Position numbers and translations under genes: made by a program
The notes under the pieces: model-generated
Databases searched by the model: none
What the model saw: only the letters and a program-made list of their open reading frames with translations
Told to the model about the DNA's origin: nothing
In this document: piece by piece, positions 15,855 to 24,163 of the stretch
Layout of the letters: the number at the start of each line of letters is the position of its first letter
Numbering within the stretch: the first letter of the stretch is position 1
Source of the DNA: AWTP1-13 sp035714005
GTDB taxonomy: Bacteria; Pseudomonadota; Alphaproteobacteria; Rhizobiales; Hyphomicrobiaceae
NCBI GenBank assembly: GCA_035714005.1
Contig: DASTMQ010000523.1
Location: forward strand, 1-34,963
Reading direction: 5' to 3'
DNA: 34,963 nt

Positions 15855-15863
15855 GTGGAGATC

Positions 15864-16553
15864 ATGAACGCCTCCGTCATCGTCTTTCCTGGCTCCAACT
15901 GTGACCGCGATGTCAAGGTGGCCCTGGAAAAGGTGACCAAGTCGCCCGTCTCGCTGGTGTGGCACGGCGACGCCGCGGTGCCCGCGAGCGACCTCATCGT
16001 GCTTCCCGGTGGCTTCGCCTATGGCGACTATCTGCGCACCGGTGCCATGGCGGCACACTCTCCGATCATGCGCGACGTGGTGGCCAAGGCCAAGGCCGGC
16101 ACGCCGGTGCTCGGCATTTGCAATGGCTTTCAGGTGCTGTGCGAGGCGGGCTTGCTGCCCGGCGTATTGATGCGCAATGCCTCGTTGCGCTTTGTGTGCA
16201 AGGACGTGCACCTGCGGGTCGAACAGACCAACACACCGTTCACCAGCCGCTATGGCAAGCATGAGGTGATCCGCATTCCCGTCGCCCACGGCGAGGGCAA
16301 TTATTTCGCCGATCGGGCGACCCTTGAGGAACTCGAGGACGAGGGCCGCGTGGTCTTTCGCTACGTCGATGCAGCGGGCGAGGTCACCGCCGCCGCCAAC
16401 CCCAACGGCGCCCAACGCAACATTGCCGGCATCTGCGATCCCCGCCGGCGCGTGCTGGGCATGATGCCGCATCCCGAGCGCCTGTTTGAACCCCTGCTCG
16501 GTGGCTCCGACGGGCGGCGGCTGTTTGAAAGCCTGCTCGCCACCCTGAATTGA
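15864..16553 (+). CDS. purQ: PurQ, glutaminase subunit of FGAM synthetase
   Basis: PurQ is the class I glutamine amidotransferase that supplies ammonia to PurL. The 229-residue protein has the start ASVIVFPGSNCDRDVK, the nucleophile Cys86 in GICNGFQVLCEAGLLPG, and the His203/Glu205 pair in MPHPERLFEP. HGEGNY near residue 142 is also typical. The ATG at 15864 has AGGTGG six bases upstream; an in-frame GTG at 15855 is possible. It is separated from purL by an MFS and a glycosyltransferase gene, which is unusual for the cluster. Confidence 0.97.
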   Translation: MNASVIVFPGSNCDRDVKVALEKVTKSPVSLVWHGDAAVPASDLIVLPGGFAYGDYLRTGAMAAHSPIMRDVVAKAKAGTPVLGICNGFQVLCEAGLLPGVLMRNASLRFVCKDVHLRVEQTNTPFTSRYGKHEVIRIPVAHGEGNYFADRATLEELEDEGRVVFRYVDAAGEVTAAANPNGAQRNIAGICDPRRRVLGMMPHPERLFEPLLGGSDGRRLFESLLATLN

Positions 16554-16979
16554 CCGCGCCCGCGTTCAGCGCGCGTCCGCCGGCGGGCCGCCGACACCGC
16601 TCGCCGCTCGTGCCCCAAGGCCCCGCCTGGTTTTTTTAGCTGCTTTTTTCGCCGGCGCCGGTGCCCGCTGTCACCGACCGCGCTGGCGCGCCGGCACGCA
16701 AAAACCGCAAGCGCGTGTGGCGCGCGTGCGCTCTTTCAAGGCTTCGGGTCGTGCGGGGCGACCGGGCAGGCCACCCCCGTGGGCTGCTGGCGGTCGAAGC
16801 GTCGAACCGTGCCGGCTTTTGCGGGTATATATTGGGCACCCTTCAGGTGGATGGTCCGGCGACACCGTCGCGTCAAACGGCGCCGGCATGTATAGGGGGG
16901 TGTGCCGCAAGGGGAGCCGGCGCCGGCGCGCCTTCGCCGAGGCATGGACGCCCCAGGGAGCCCAAGCGCAAGGAGCCCA
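16554..16979. other. Intergenic region after purQ
   Basis: This 426-bp GC-rich stretch lies between purQ and the MFS gene on the same strand. It contains a weak terminator-like element (16615-16637) and a TATATATT run at 16826-16833 without a matching -35 box. No gene, RNA or repeat is supported. Reading frames across it have no start signals or homology that I recognise. Confidence 0.5.
16615..16637 (+). terminator. Possible terminator after purQ
   Basis: CCAAGGC at 16615-16621 can pair with GCCTGG at 16625-16630 with one bulged A, followed by seven T residues. The stem is short, so this is only a candidate for ending the purC-purQ transcript. Confidence 0.35.
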
Positions 16980-18227
16980 ATGCAGAAGCCTGCCCCCCGT
17001 CCGGAACCACGCAAGGCGGCGATTGCCTTCATTTTCGCGATCGTGCTGCTCGATGTGATCGCGCTCGGCATCGTCATTCCCGTGCTGCCCAAACTGGTCG
17101 AGAGCATGGTCGGGGAGACGCCCAGGGGGGCGGAAATCTTCGGGCTGTTCGGCACGGCCTGGGCGCTCATGCAATTTTTCTGCTCGCCACTGCTCGGCGC
17201 CCTCTCCGACCGGTTCGGACGCCGGCCGGTGTTGCTCATCTCCATGGCGGGACACGGCCTTGACTACATTCTCATGGCGGTTGCACCCAACCTCATCTGG
17301 CTGTTCGTCGGCCGCGTCATTTCCGGCATCACCGCGGCCAGTTTCGGCACGGCCTACGCCTACATCGCCGATGTCACGGGCCCCGAAAAGCGGGCGCAAA
17401 GCTTCGGCATCATCGGTGCCGCGTTCGGCGTCGGCTTCGTCCTGGGTCCGGCGCTCGGCGGCATTCTTGGCGCCTACGATCCGCGGCTACCGTTCTGGGT
17501 TGCGGCCGGCTTCAGCCTGGCAAACGCGGCCTATGGTTATCTGTTCGTGCCCGAGTCGCTGCCGCCGGAGCGGCGGATGGCCTTCGATCTGGCGCGCGCC
17601 AATCCACTTGGTTCGCTCTCGCTGCTGCGGCGACGGCCCGCGCTCTTCGGTCTGGCGGGGGTGAACTTCCTGCACCAACTGGCGCACGCCTCGCTGCCGG
17701 CCATTGCGGTGCTGTACACCTCCTATCGCTACGGCTGGGACAGCCAGATGATGGGATTGTCGCTTGCCGGCATCGGCATCATGTCCGGCCTGGTGCAGGG
17801 GACGCTGATCAAGCCGATCGTGGCCCGGATCGGCGAGCGCTGGACCTTGCTGGTCGGCTTGCTGTTTGGGGCGATGGGCTTTGCCATCTACGGCGTCGCC
17901 AGCACGAGCTTGCAATTCTGGGCGGGCATTCCGGTGATGGCACTATGGGGCATCGCCGGCGCGGCCGCGCAGGCAATGATGAGCAAGCTCGTCAGCGGCT
18001 CCGAGCAAGGGCAGCTGCAGGGTGCCAACGCCAGCATCATGGCGCTCGCCGGTCTCATTGGTCCGGGACTGTTCAGCTTTACGTTTGCCTGGTCGATTGC
18101 GCGTGGCAGCGCCGCTGAGCTGCCGGGTCTTGCCTTTTTGCTGGCCGCCGCCTTGCTGGTGGTGGCGGCGGCGCTCGCCTGGCAGGTGACGCGCGCCGCT
18201 CAGGTCGGCGGCGGCGATGCCACCTAG
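16980..18227 (+). CDS. MFS transporter, TetA-like (TCR/DHA1) group
   Basis: This 415-residue protein has twelve predicted membrane helices and belongs to the drug:H+ antiporter group that includes TetA-like transporters. The loop 2-3 signature GALSDRFGRRPVLL (motif A) and the GAAFGVGFVLGPALGG (motif C, typical of antiporters) are clear. The DxxTG-like segment ADVTGPEKRAQ is also there. Chromosomal members of this group are common in alphaproteobacteria and do not by themselves mean tetracycline resistance. The ATG at 16980 has AAGGAG just upstream; an ATG at 16944 is in frame. Its 3' end overlaps the glycosyltransferase start by 11 bp. Confidence 0.9.
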   Translation: MQKPAPRPEPRKAAIAFIFAIVLLDVIALGIVIPVLPKLVESMVGETPRGAEIFGLFGTAWALMQFFCSPLLGALSDRFGRRPVLLISMAGHGLDYILMAVAPNLIWLFVGRVISGITAASFGTAYAYIADVTGPEKRAQSFGIIGAAFGVGFVLGPALGGILGAYDPRLPFWVAAGFSLANAAYGYLFVPESLPPERRMAFDLARANPLGSLSLLRRRPALFGLAGVNFLHQLAHASLPAIAVLYTSYRYGWDSQMMGLSLAGIGIMSGLVQGTLIKPIVARIGERWTLLVGLLFGAMGFAIYGVASTSLQFWAGIPVMALWGIAGAAAQAMMSKLVSGSEQGQLQGANASIMALAGLIGPGLFSFTFAWSIARGSAAELPGLAFLLAAALLVVAAALAWQVTRAAQVGGGDAT

Positions 18228-19299
18228 AATGGCGGGCGGCGGCGACCTCATCTTCGTCATCTCGGCCGACTATGCGCGCCGGACCGGCGGCTGGGTCTAT
18301 GATCACAGGCTGCTCAAGGAGCTCGCCGACCGCGGCTGGCGGATCAGGACGGCAACCTTGCCGGCTGGCTTTCCCACACCCTCGCCGGCGGCCCGCGCGC
18401 AATCGGCCGCGGCCTTTGCGGCGATCGCGGACGGCAGCCTGGTGCTCGCCGATCAACTTTGCCTCGGCGTCCTGCCCGAGGTCGCTGCCACCGAGGGCGA
18501 TCGCCTGCGTCTGGCCATGATCGTGCACCACCCGCTGGCGCTCGAGGGCTATCGGGCCGCCTCGGGCGGTGCCGCCTTGGCGCAATCGGAGCGCGAGGCC
18601 CTGCGCCATACGGCAGCGGTCATCGCCACCTCGCCGAGTACGGCTCGGCTCTTGCGCGCCGACTACGCCGTCGCGGCCGAGCGCATTCTCGTCGCCGTGC
18701 CCGGGGTCGATCCGCATCCCCTAGCGCGGGGCTCCGGCGGAGGGGTATTAAACCTCATTTCCGTCGGCGCGGTGATACCGCGCAAGAACCATGGCCTGTT
18801 GCTCGGGGCCCTCGCCGGTCTCAAGCATTTGCCTTGGCGGTTGACCCTGGTCGGCAACCTTGCGCGCGCCCCCGACCACGTGGCCCAATTGCGCGGCCTG
18901 ATCGCGACCTGCGGCCTGTCGGCCCGCGTCCGCCTGGCGGGCGAAGTGTCGGAGGCGCGGCTTGGGCGCCTGTGGCTGGGTGCCGATCTTTTTGTCTCGG
19001 CCTCGCGCCATGAAGGCTATGGCATGGCCATTGCCGAAGCCTTTGCGCACGGCGTGCCGGTGGTGGCCACCTACGCCGGCGCCGCGGGCGCCTGGGTCGG
19101 CCGGCGCGGCGCCAAAATCGTGCGCAACGACAGCCTTGCTTCGCTGCGCGCGGCGCTCGGCGAGGTCATGGGTGCGCGGGCCAACCGGGCGGCGCTGCGC
19201 CGCGATGCCGTCGCCCGCAGGCGCACCCTGCCCAGTTGGGCGGCAACGGCCGCCGCCGTCGAAAGCCGGCTGAGCCAGCTCCTTGAGAGCCGTTCATAA
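18217..19299 (+). CDS. GT4-family glycosyltransferase
   Basis: This 360-residue protein has the GT-B fold pattern of family GT4. The N-terminal half shows a GGWVYDHRLLKELADRGW segment and MIVHHPLALE; the C-terminal half shows SVGAVIPRKNHGLLL, LTLVGN and the EX7E motif (Glu266 to Glu274 in EGYGMAIAE), which binds the nucleotide sugar. The donor and acceptor are unknown. It overlaps the MFS gene by 11 bp, so the two are translationally coupled and probably linked in function, for instance in export of a glycosylated or sugar compound; that is inference. purL follows after 76 bp. Confidence 0.88.
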   Translation: MPPRMAGGGDLIFVISADYARRTGGWVYDHRLLKELADRGWRIRTATLPAGFPTPSPAARAQSAAAFAAIADGSLVLADQLCLGVLPEVAATEGDRLRLAMIVHHPLALEGYRAASGGAALAQSEREALRHTAAVIATSPSTARLLRADYAVAAERILVAVPGVDPHPLARGSGGGVLNLISVGAVIPRKNHGLLLGALAGLKHLPWRLTLVGNLARAPDHVAQLRGLIATCGLSARVRLAGEVSEARLGRLWLGADLFVSASRHEGYGMAIAEAFAHGVPVVATYAGAAGAWVGRRGAKIVRNDSLASLRAALGEVMGARANRAALRRDAVARRRTLPSWAATAAAVESRLSQLLESRS

Positions 19300-19375
19300 T
19301 CGCCGGTCGCGGCGCGACAAGGGGACCTGAGCCGGCTATAAGCCCCACGACAGCCCACCTTCTCGCCAGAGCACC

Positions 19376-21586
19376 ATGGACGCCAAAACCAAAGCAAGCC
19401 TCAGCCAAGAGCTCATCGCCGAGCACGGCTTCAAGGGCGATGAGTACCAGCGCCTGCTCAAGATCCTGGGCCGCGAGCCGACGCTGACGGAGCTTGGCAT
19501 CTTTTCGGTCATGTGGAGCGAGCATTGCTCCTACAAATCCTCGCGCCGGTGGTTGAAGGAGCTTCCCACCAAGGGCGCCGTCGTCATTCAAGGGCCGGGC
19601 GAAAACGCCGGCGTGATCGACCTCGGCGACGGCGACTGTGCCGTATTCAAGATGGAGAGCCACAATCATCCCTCCTACATCGAACCCTACCAAGGTGCCG
19701 CCACCGGGGTAGGCGGCATCATGCGCGACGTCTTCACCATGGGTGCACGCCCGATTGCCAACCTCAACGCCTTGCGTTTCGGCGATCCGAGCCATGCCAA
19801 GACGCGCCACCTCCTTTCCGGCGTAGTTGCCGGCATCGGCGGCTACGGCAATTGCACCGGGGTGCCCACGGTCGGCGGCGAGACCAACTTCGATGCGGGC
19901 TACAACGGCAACATTCTTGTCAACGCCATGTGCGTTGGCTTGGCCAAGAAGGACAAGCTTTTCTATTCGGCCGCCAAAGGCGTCGGCCTGCCCGTCGTCT
20001 ATGTCGGTTCCAAGACCGGTCGCGACGGCATCCATGGCGCCACCATGGCCTCGGCGGAATTCGACGACCGGTCGAACGAGAAGCGTCCCACCGTACAGGT
20101 CGGCGATCCTTTCACCGAGAAGCTGCTGATCGAAGCCTGTCTTGAACTGATGGCCAGCGATGCCATCGTCGCCATCCAGGATATGGGGGCCGCCGGCCTC
20201 ACCTCCTCGACCTCGGAGATGGCCGACAAGGGCGGCGTTGGCATCGAGCTCGAGCTCGACCGGGTACCGCAGCGGGAAACCGGCATGAGCGCCTACGAGA
20301 TGATGCTCTCGGAGTCCCAGGAGCGCATGCTGATGATCCTCAAGCCCCAGCGCGAAGCGGAAGCGCAGGCCATCTTCAAGAAATGGGGTCTCGACTTCGC
20401 CGTGATCGGTCACACCACCGATACCGGCCGCATGATCGTGAAGCACAAGGGCGTCGTCGAAGCCGACCTGCCGGTCGACAAATTGGCGAACTCCGCCCCG
20501 CTTTACGAACGGCCCTATGTGGAGACCGTCCCGCCGCGCGCCATCCTGCCCGAGTGGGTGCCCGCTCCCAACACCATACTCGGCACCTTGAAAACCATGA
20601 TGGGCTCACCGCACTTGGCCTCGCGGCGCTGGATTTGGGAGCAGTACGATCACACGGTGATGGGCGACACCATTCAGCGTCCCGGCGGCGATGCGGCGGT
20701 GGTGCGCGTGCACGGGACCAATAAAGGGGTCGCCATGACGTGCGATGTCACCCCCCGCTACGTCGCCGCCGACCCGCGCATGGGAGCCAGGCAGGCGGTA
20801 GCTGAGAGCTGGCGCAATCTAATCGCCGCCGGCGCCGATCCCCTGGCCATCACCGACAACTTGAACTTCGGCAACCCGGAGCGCCCGGACGTGATGGGGC
20901 AGTTGGTCGGCGCTATCAAGGGCATGAAGGAGGCCTGCGAGGCCCTCAAGTATCCGGTCGTGTCGGGCAACGTCTCGCTCTATAACGAGACCAACGGCAT
21001 CGCCATTCCACCCACTCCCGCCATCGGCGGGGTTGGGCTGGTCCCAGATCTCAGCAAGATGGCCAGCATCGGCCTCCGGGCGACGGGCGACCTGCTGATT
21101 GCCGTGGGCCGCGAGGCGGGCCATCTCGGCCAATCGCTCTATCAGCTCATCATCACGGGAAAGCTCGAAGGCTCCCCGCCGCCCGTCGACCTCGCCGACG
21201 AGATCAAGGCCGGCAATCTCGTGCGGGCTTTGATCCGCGAGGGCAAGGTCGGTGCCGTGCACGACGTCAGCGATGGCGGCCTGCTGACGGCGGTGGCGGA
21301 AATGGCGCTCGCCGGCGGCATCGGCGTACAGCTCTACCCCTACGAGGGGAGGCTGCCGCAGCACGCGGCCTGGTTCGGCGAGGACCAGGGCCGCTATGTG
21401 CTGGCCGCCGATCCGGGCTTGGCCGAGGAGATAATCGAACGATCCCGCCTACTTGCGCTGCCGGCCCGCGTCATCGGCCGCGTCGGCGGCGAGGGCCTCA
21501 GCCTGAAGGATGAGGCCCTGCTGGAGCTTGCCGAGCTGCGCGCGACGCATGAGGCCTGGCTGCCGCGCTTTATGGGCGCGGCCTAG
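19376..21586 (+). CDS. purL: FGAM synthetase catalytic subunit (small PurL)
   Basis: PurL binds FGAR and ATP and uses ammonia from PurQ to make FGAM. At 736 residues it is the small type that needs PurS and PurQ. Segments seen in order are EHCSYKSSRRWLKELPT near residue 50, ESHNHPSYIEPYQGAATGVGG near residue 97, the DMGAAGLTSSTSEMA stretch near residue 269, and DNLNFGNPERPDVMGQ in the second half. The C-terminal AIRS-like domain ends with VHDVSDGGLLTAVAEM. The reading frame is unbroken. The ribosome binding site is weak. It follows the glycosyltransferase gene by 76 bp rather than purQ. Confidence 0.98.
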   Translation: MDAKTKASLSQELIAEHGFKGDEYQRLLKILGREPTLTELGIFSVMWSEHCSYKSSRRWLKELPTKGAVVIQGPGENAGVIDLGDGDCAVFKMESHNHPSYIEPYQGAATGVGGIMRDVFTMGARPIANLNALRFGDPSHAKTRHLLSGVVAGIGGYGNCTGVPTVGGETNFDAGYNGNILVNAMCVGLAKKDKLFYSAAKGVGLPVVYVGSKTGRDGIHGATMASAEFDDRSNEKRPTVQVGDPFTEKLLIEACLELMASDAIVAIQDMGAAGLTSSTSEMADKGGVGIELELDRVPQRETGMSAYEMMLSESQERMLMILKPQREAEAQAIFKKWGLDFAVIGHTTDTGRMIVKHKGVVEADLPVDKLANSAPLYERPYVETVPPRAILPEWVPAPNTILGTLKTMMGSPHLASRRWIWEQYDHTVMGDTIQRPGGDAAVVRVHGTNKGVAMTCDVTPRYVAADPRMGARQAVAESWRNLIAAGADPLAITDNLNFGNPERPDVMGQLVGAIKGMKEACEALKYPVVSGNVSLYNETNGIAIPPTPAIGGVGLVPDLSKMASIGLRATGDLLIAVGREAGHLGQSLYQLIITGKLEGSPPPVDLADEIKAGNLVRALIREGKVGAVHDVSDGGLLTAVAEMALAGGIGVQLYPYEGRLPQHAAWFGEDQGRYVLAADPGLAEEIIERSRLLALPARVIGRVGGEGLSLKDEALLELAELRATHEAWLPRFMGAA

Positions 21587-21686
21587 ATCGCTAACCTTTG
21601 GCGTTGGCGCTGGTAGATGGGTGTGGTGTTGCCGGCGGCCGGCGGCCTATCATAGGCTCAACCGTACCGGTTTGGAGACGCGCCTG

Positions 21687-21923
21687 ATGCCTATGGATTC
21701 CCAAGAAATCGCCCGCCTGATCAAGGCGCGCTTTCCCGACGCCGAGGTCACCATCAGGGATCTCGCCGGGGATGGCGATCACTACGCGGCTCACGTCGTG
21801 AGCAAAGAATTCAAGGGCAAGACCCGGGTGCAGCAGCACAAGATGGTCTACGAGGCGCTGGAGGGGCGTATGGGTGGGGTTTTGCACGCCTTGGCCCTGA
21901 CCACGGCGGCCCGCCCAGATTGA
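21687..21923 (+). CDS. BolA-family protein
   Basis: BolA-type proteins partner with monothiol glutaredoxins and bind [2Fe-2S] clusters through a conserved His. The 78-residue protein shows the short BolA fold: IARLIKARFPDAEVTIRDLAGDGDHYAAHVVS, then FKGKTRVQQHKMVYEAL and the helix containing His67 (GGVLHALAL). The GDGDHY loop supports the IbaG/BolA2-like type. GGAG lies about nine bases before the ATG at 21687. grxD begins 84 bp downstream, so the pair is coded together and likely forms a complex in Fe-S and iron regulation. Confidence 0.94.
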   Translation: MPMDSQEIARLIKARFPDAEVTIRDLAGDGDHYAAHVVSKEFKGKTRVQQHKMVYEALEGRMGGVLHALALTTAARPD

Positions 21924-22007
21924 CTTTGCCGGGCCATTGCCCACATCTAGACGCAGCATCCGGGTGCGATCGCCGCTCCCGAGGAGACGCGAAGAGAGGA
22001 CTTTTGC

Positions 22008-22358
22008 ATGAGCGAGCAAGCCGTCCACGACTGGATCCGCAAGGCGGTCGCTAACAACGATGTGGTCCTGTTTATGAAGGGCACCAAAGATTTTCCCCAG
22101 TGCGGGTTCTCCTCGCAGGTGGCCCAGATCCTGGGTCACCTGGGCGTCGCCTATAAGGACGTGAACGTCCTGGAAGACATGAGCATTCGCGAGGGCATCA
22201 AGAGCTTCTCGAACTGGCCGACAGTCCCCCAACTTTATGTCAAGGGCGAGTTCGTCGGCGGCTGCGATATCGTGCGTGAAATGTTCCAGGAAGGCGAGTT
22301 GCAGCAGCTCCTGCAAGACAAGGGCGTAAGTTTCGATCGCGCCCAGGCCACGGTCTAG
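22008..22358 (+). CDS. grxD: Monothiol glutaredoxin (Grx4/GrxD type)
   Basis: This 116-residue CGFS-type glutaredoxin carries a [2Fe-2S] cluster bridged by two subunits and glutathione and passes it on, often with BolA. The active site is QCGFS with Cys32, preceded by FMKGTKDFP, which is diagnostic. WPTVPQLYVKGEFVGGCDIVREM forms the glutathione site. The length is normal. It follows the BolA-like gene and is ended by a good terminator. The ribosome binding site GAGAGGAC is about seven bases before the ATG. Confidence 0.97.
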   Translation: MSEQAVHDWIRKAVANNDVVLFMKGTKDFPQCGFSSQVAQILGHLGVAYKDVNVLEDMSIREGIKSFSNWPTVPQLYVKGEFVGGCDIVREMFQEGELQQLLQDKGVSFDRAQATV

Positions 22359-22405
22359 GCCATTTTCGGTGGCCCGCGGCGCAGCGTCCGCTCGGACATA
22401 ATCCC

Positions 22406-22437
22406 GCCGCCTCACCCGCTAGGATGAGGCGGCTTTT
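22406..22437 (+). terminator. Intrinsic terminator after grxD
   Basis: GCCGCCTCA at 22406-22414 pairs with TGAGGCGGC at 22425-22433 around a 10-base loop, followed by four T residues and a pyrimidine stretch. It ends the BolA-grxD unit just before the next gene. Confidence 0.8.
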
Positions 22438-22464
22438 CTGTCTGAGTGATGAGCGCGCATCGGC

Positions 22465-23541
22465 ATGACGCTCGGCGGCCGCCGATTTCTACTCACCCTT
22501 GCCATCGTCGGCGCCAGCGTTTGCTTGGCGCTGGGCGTGAGCCTGCCGATCATCAAGCTCACCAAGTTCCTTTTCTTCACCTACGAGCACTCGCTGATCT
22601 CGACGGTGAATGCCCTGATCCGCTCCGGGCAGATCTTTCTCGGCATCACCGTGCTGATCTTCTCGATTGCCTTGCCGATCCTGAAGCTCCTCTATCTCTT
22701 GCTGTTGTCCACCTTGCCCAAGCGTGAGTTGCAGCGCCTATCGCGGCAGCTGCGAGCGCTCGAATGGATCGGCAAGTGGTCGATGCACGACGTGTTGGTG
22801 CTGTCGCTGTCGATTTTCTTCATCAAAAGCCAAGGCGTTTATGACGCCAAGAGCCTCAACGGCGTCTACTTCTTCACGGCCGCCGTAGTGTTCATGATCC
22901 TGGCCTATGCCTGGCTCCGGGGCGACGTCGCCGCCGCTGACGCATCCACCGAGAGCGTGGTGCCGATGCGCCGGTCGCAGCCAGCCTCGACGCTGCGCAC
23001 CTTTACCTTCAGCTTCGTGATCATTCTTGCAACCGTGTTCTTCGCGCTCGGCGTGATGCTGCCCGCCATTCGCTTTACCACGGTGTTCGTGTGGACCAAC
23101 CAGCACTCCATCGCCACCATCATTTGGGCGCTCTACCAGAACGAGGAATTCTTTCTCTGCTTTGTCATCTTCATGTTTTCCATCTTTTTCCCGTTTCTCA
23201 AGCTGTTCTATCTGCTCACCCTTGTTACCTCGCCCGACCTGCCGGCCGAGTTTCGCGACAAGTCGATCTCGGCCATGGAATGGCTGGGGCGCTATTCGAT
23301 GACCGACGTCATGGTGCTGGCGCTGATGATCTTCTACATCAACGCCTCGGGCTACACCGAGGCCTCGGTGCTGCCGGGCATCTACTTCTTTGCGGCCTCC
23401 ACCTTGATGACGATGCTGGCCTATGGCTGGGCCAACTCCGTCACGCCCGGCGTGCGCGATGCGAAGGGACCGGCCAGCCTGCAGGCACGCCTGGCCGAGC
23501 TTGCCCCGAGCGCGAGGCCGCCGCAGAAGCTGGCGTCATGA
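22465..23541 (+). CDS. Tandem paraquat-inducible protein A (PqiA-like) membrane protein
   Basis: The 358-residue protein has two similar halves, each with about four membrane helices and the PqiA segment pattern. The first half shows LGVSLPIIKLTKF, LIFSIALPILKLLYLL and LEWIGKWSMHDVLVLSL; the second repeats this as LGVMLPAIRFTTVF, FMFSIFFPFLKLFYLL and MEWLGRYSMTDVMVLAL. PqiA proteins in E. coli work with PqiB/PqiC in lipid transport between the membranes. Here the zinc-type Cys motifs of E. coli PqiA are missing, and no MCE-domain gene is adjacent. The ATG at 22465 is used although its ribosome binding site is weak. Confidence 0.85.
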   Translation: MTLGGRRFLLTLAIVGASVCLALGVSLPIIKLTKFLFFTYEHSLISTVNALIRSGQIFLGITVLIFSIALPILKLLYLLLLSTLPKRELQRLSRQLRALEWIGKWSMHDVLVLSLSIFFIKSQGVYDAKSLNGVYFFTAAVVFMILAYAWLRGDVAAADASTESVVPMRRSQPASTLRTFTFSFVIILATVFFALGVMLPAIRFTTVFVWTNQHSIATIIWALYQNEEFFLCFVIFMFSIFFPFLKLFYLLTLVTSPDLPAEFRDKSISAMEWLGRYSMTDVMVLALMIFYINASGYTEASVLPGIYFFAASTLMTMLAYGWANSVTPGVRDAKGPASLQARLAELAPSARPPQKLAS

Positions 23542-23586
23542 TCGCCTGGCGGCGCCCGCCGGCACGGGCAGCGGCTGGCGTTCGCG

Positions 23587-24003
23587 TCATGCCTTGCCGT
23601 CGAGCAGCAGCCGCAGCATGCCGACGATTTCCCGCCCACCCGCCGGCTTGGCGATCACCGGCGCACCAGTGCCCGTTGTGAAGTCATCGAGCGCCCGGCC
23701 GCTATAATAGAGAAAGGGGACGTGTTTCTCCTTCAGGCGCCGTGCCACCGCCCGGCCGCTTTCACCGCCAAGCCAATAATCGAGCACCGCCGCCGAGCAC
23801 CGATGCGCAGCGATGGCAGCGAGCGCATTTTCGACGTTGGCGGCCCGCACCACCTCGGCGCCCGCATCCTGCAGCGAGGCGCTGATATCGAGGGCGATCA
23901 GAGGTTCGTCCTCGACCACGAGGATGAGCGCACCATGGAGTTTATCGTTTTGCAAAAGTTCCCCCAGCTCCTGGCCTCGGCCCCGTGCGCCTGGCAACAG
24001 CAT
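23587..24003 (-). CDS. Orphan single-domain response regulator
   Basis: The protein is a receiver domain without an output domain. Acidic residues Glu31/Asp32, the phospho-accepting Asp75 in AVLDYWLGG, Ser101 in YYSGR and Lys119 in IAKPAGG complete the active site. It probably relays phosphate to a partner, as single-domain regulators do; no kinase is nearby. The N-terminal 25 residues (with ATG 24003) are unusual. A TTG at 23955, preceded by GGGGGA, would remove 16 of them and may be the true start. It is convergent with the PqiA-like gene. Confidence in the domain is high; the start is uncertain. Confidence 0.85.
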   Translation of the reverse strand: MLLPGARGRGQELGELLQNDKLHGALILVVEDEPLIALDISASLQDAGAEVVRAANVENALAAIAAHRCSAAVLDYWLGGESGRAVARRLKEKHVPFLYYSGRALDDFTTGTGAPVIAKPAGGREIVGMLRLLLDGKA

Positions 24004-24163
24004 TAAAAAAATTCAGCATCCAAGCAAGAAAAAGCAACCCCCTGCAACGACAGCAAAAATCCTCGGCGCGCGGGCGCGATAGCGGCTTGGGCAGAACCTT
24101 TCGGCCAGGGCCGCGTTTCCTCCCCGAAGGGCCCTTGAGGCTCGCCAGACCTGGAGATTTGTG

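Noticed and set aside
15177..16472. 431-codon minus-strand frame across the secreted protein and purQ
   Set aside because: It is antisense to purQ with its intact active site and is rich in His/Gly/Ala as expected for a shadow frame in GC-rich DNA.
16826..16833. TATATATT as a -10 element for the MFS gene
   Set aside because: No -35-like hexamer occurs 16-18 bases upstream.
16980..18227. Acquired tetracycline resistance gene
   Set aside because: The protein belongs to the TetA-like group, but such chromosomal transporters are common, and no mobile element or tetR regulator is adjacent.
19166..20446. 426-codon minus-strand frame opposite purL
   Set aside because: It mirrors purL codons; purL has full homology on the plus strand.
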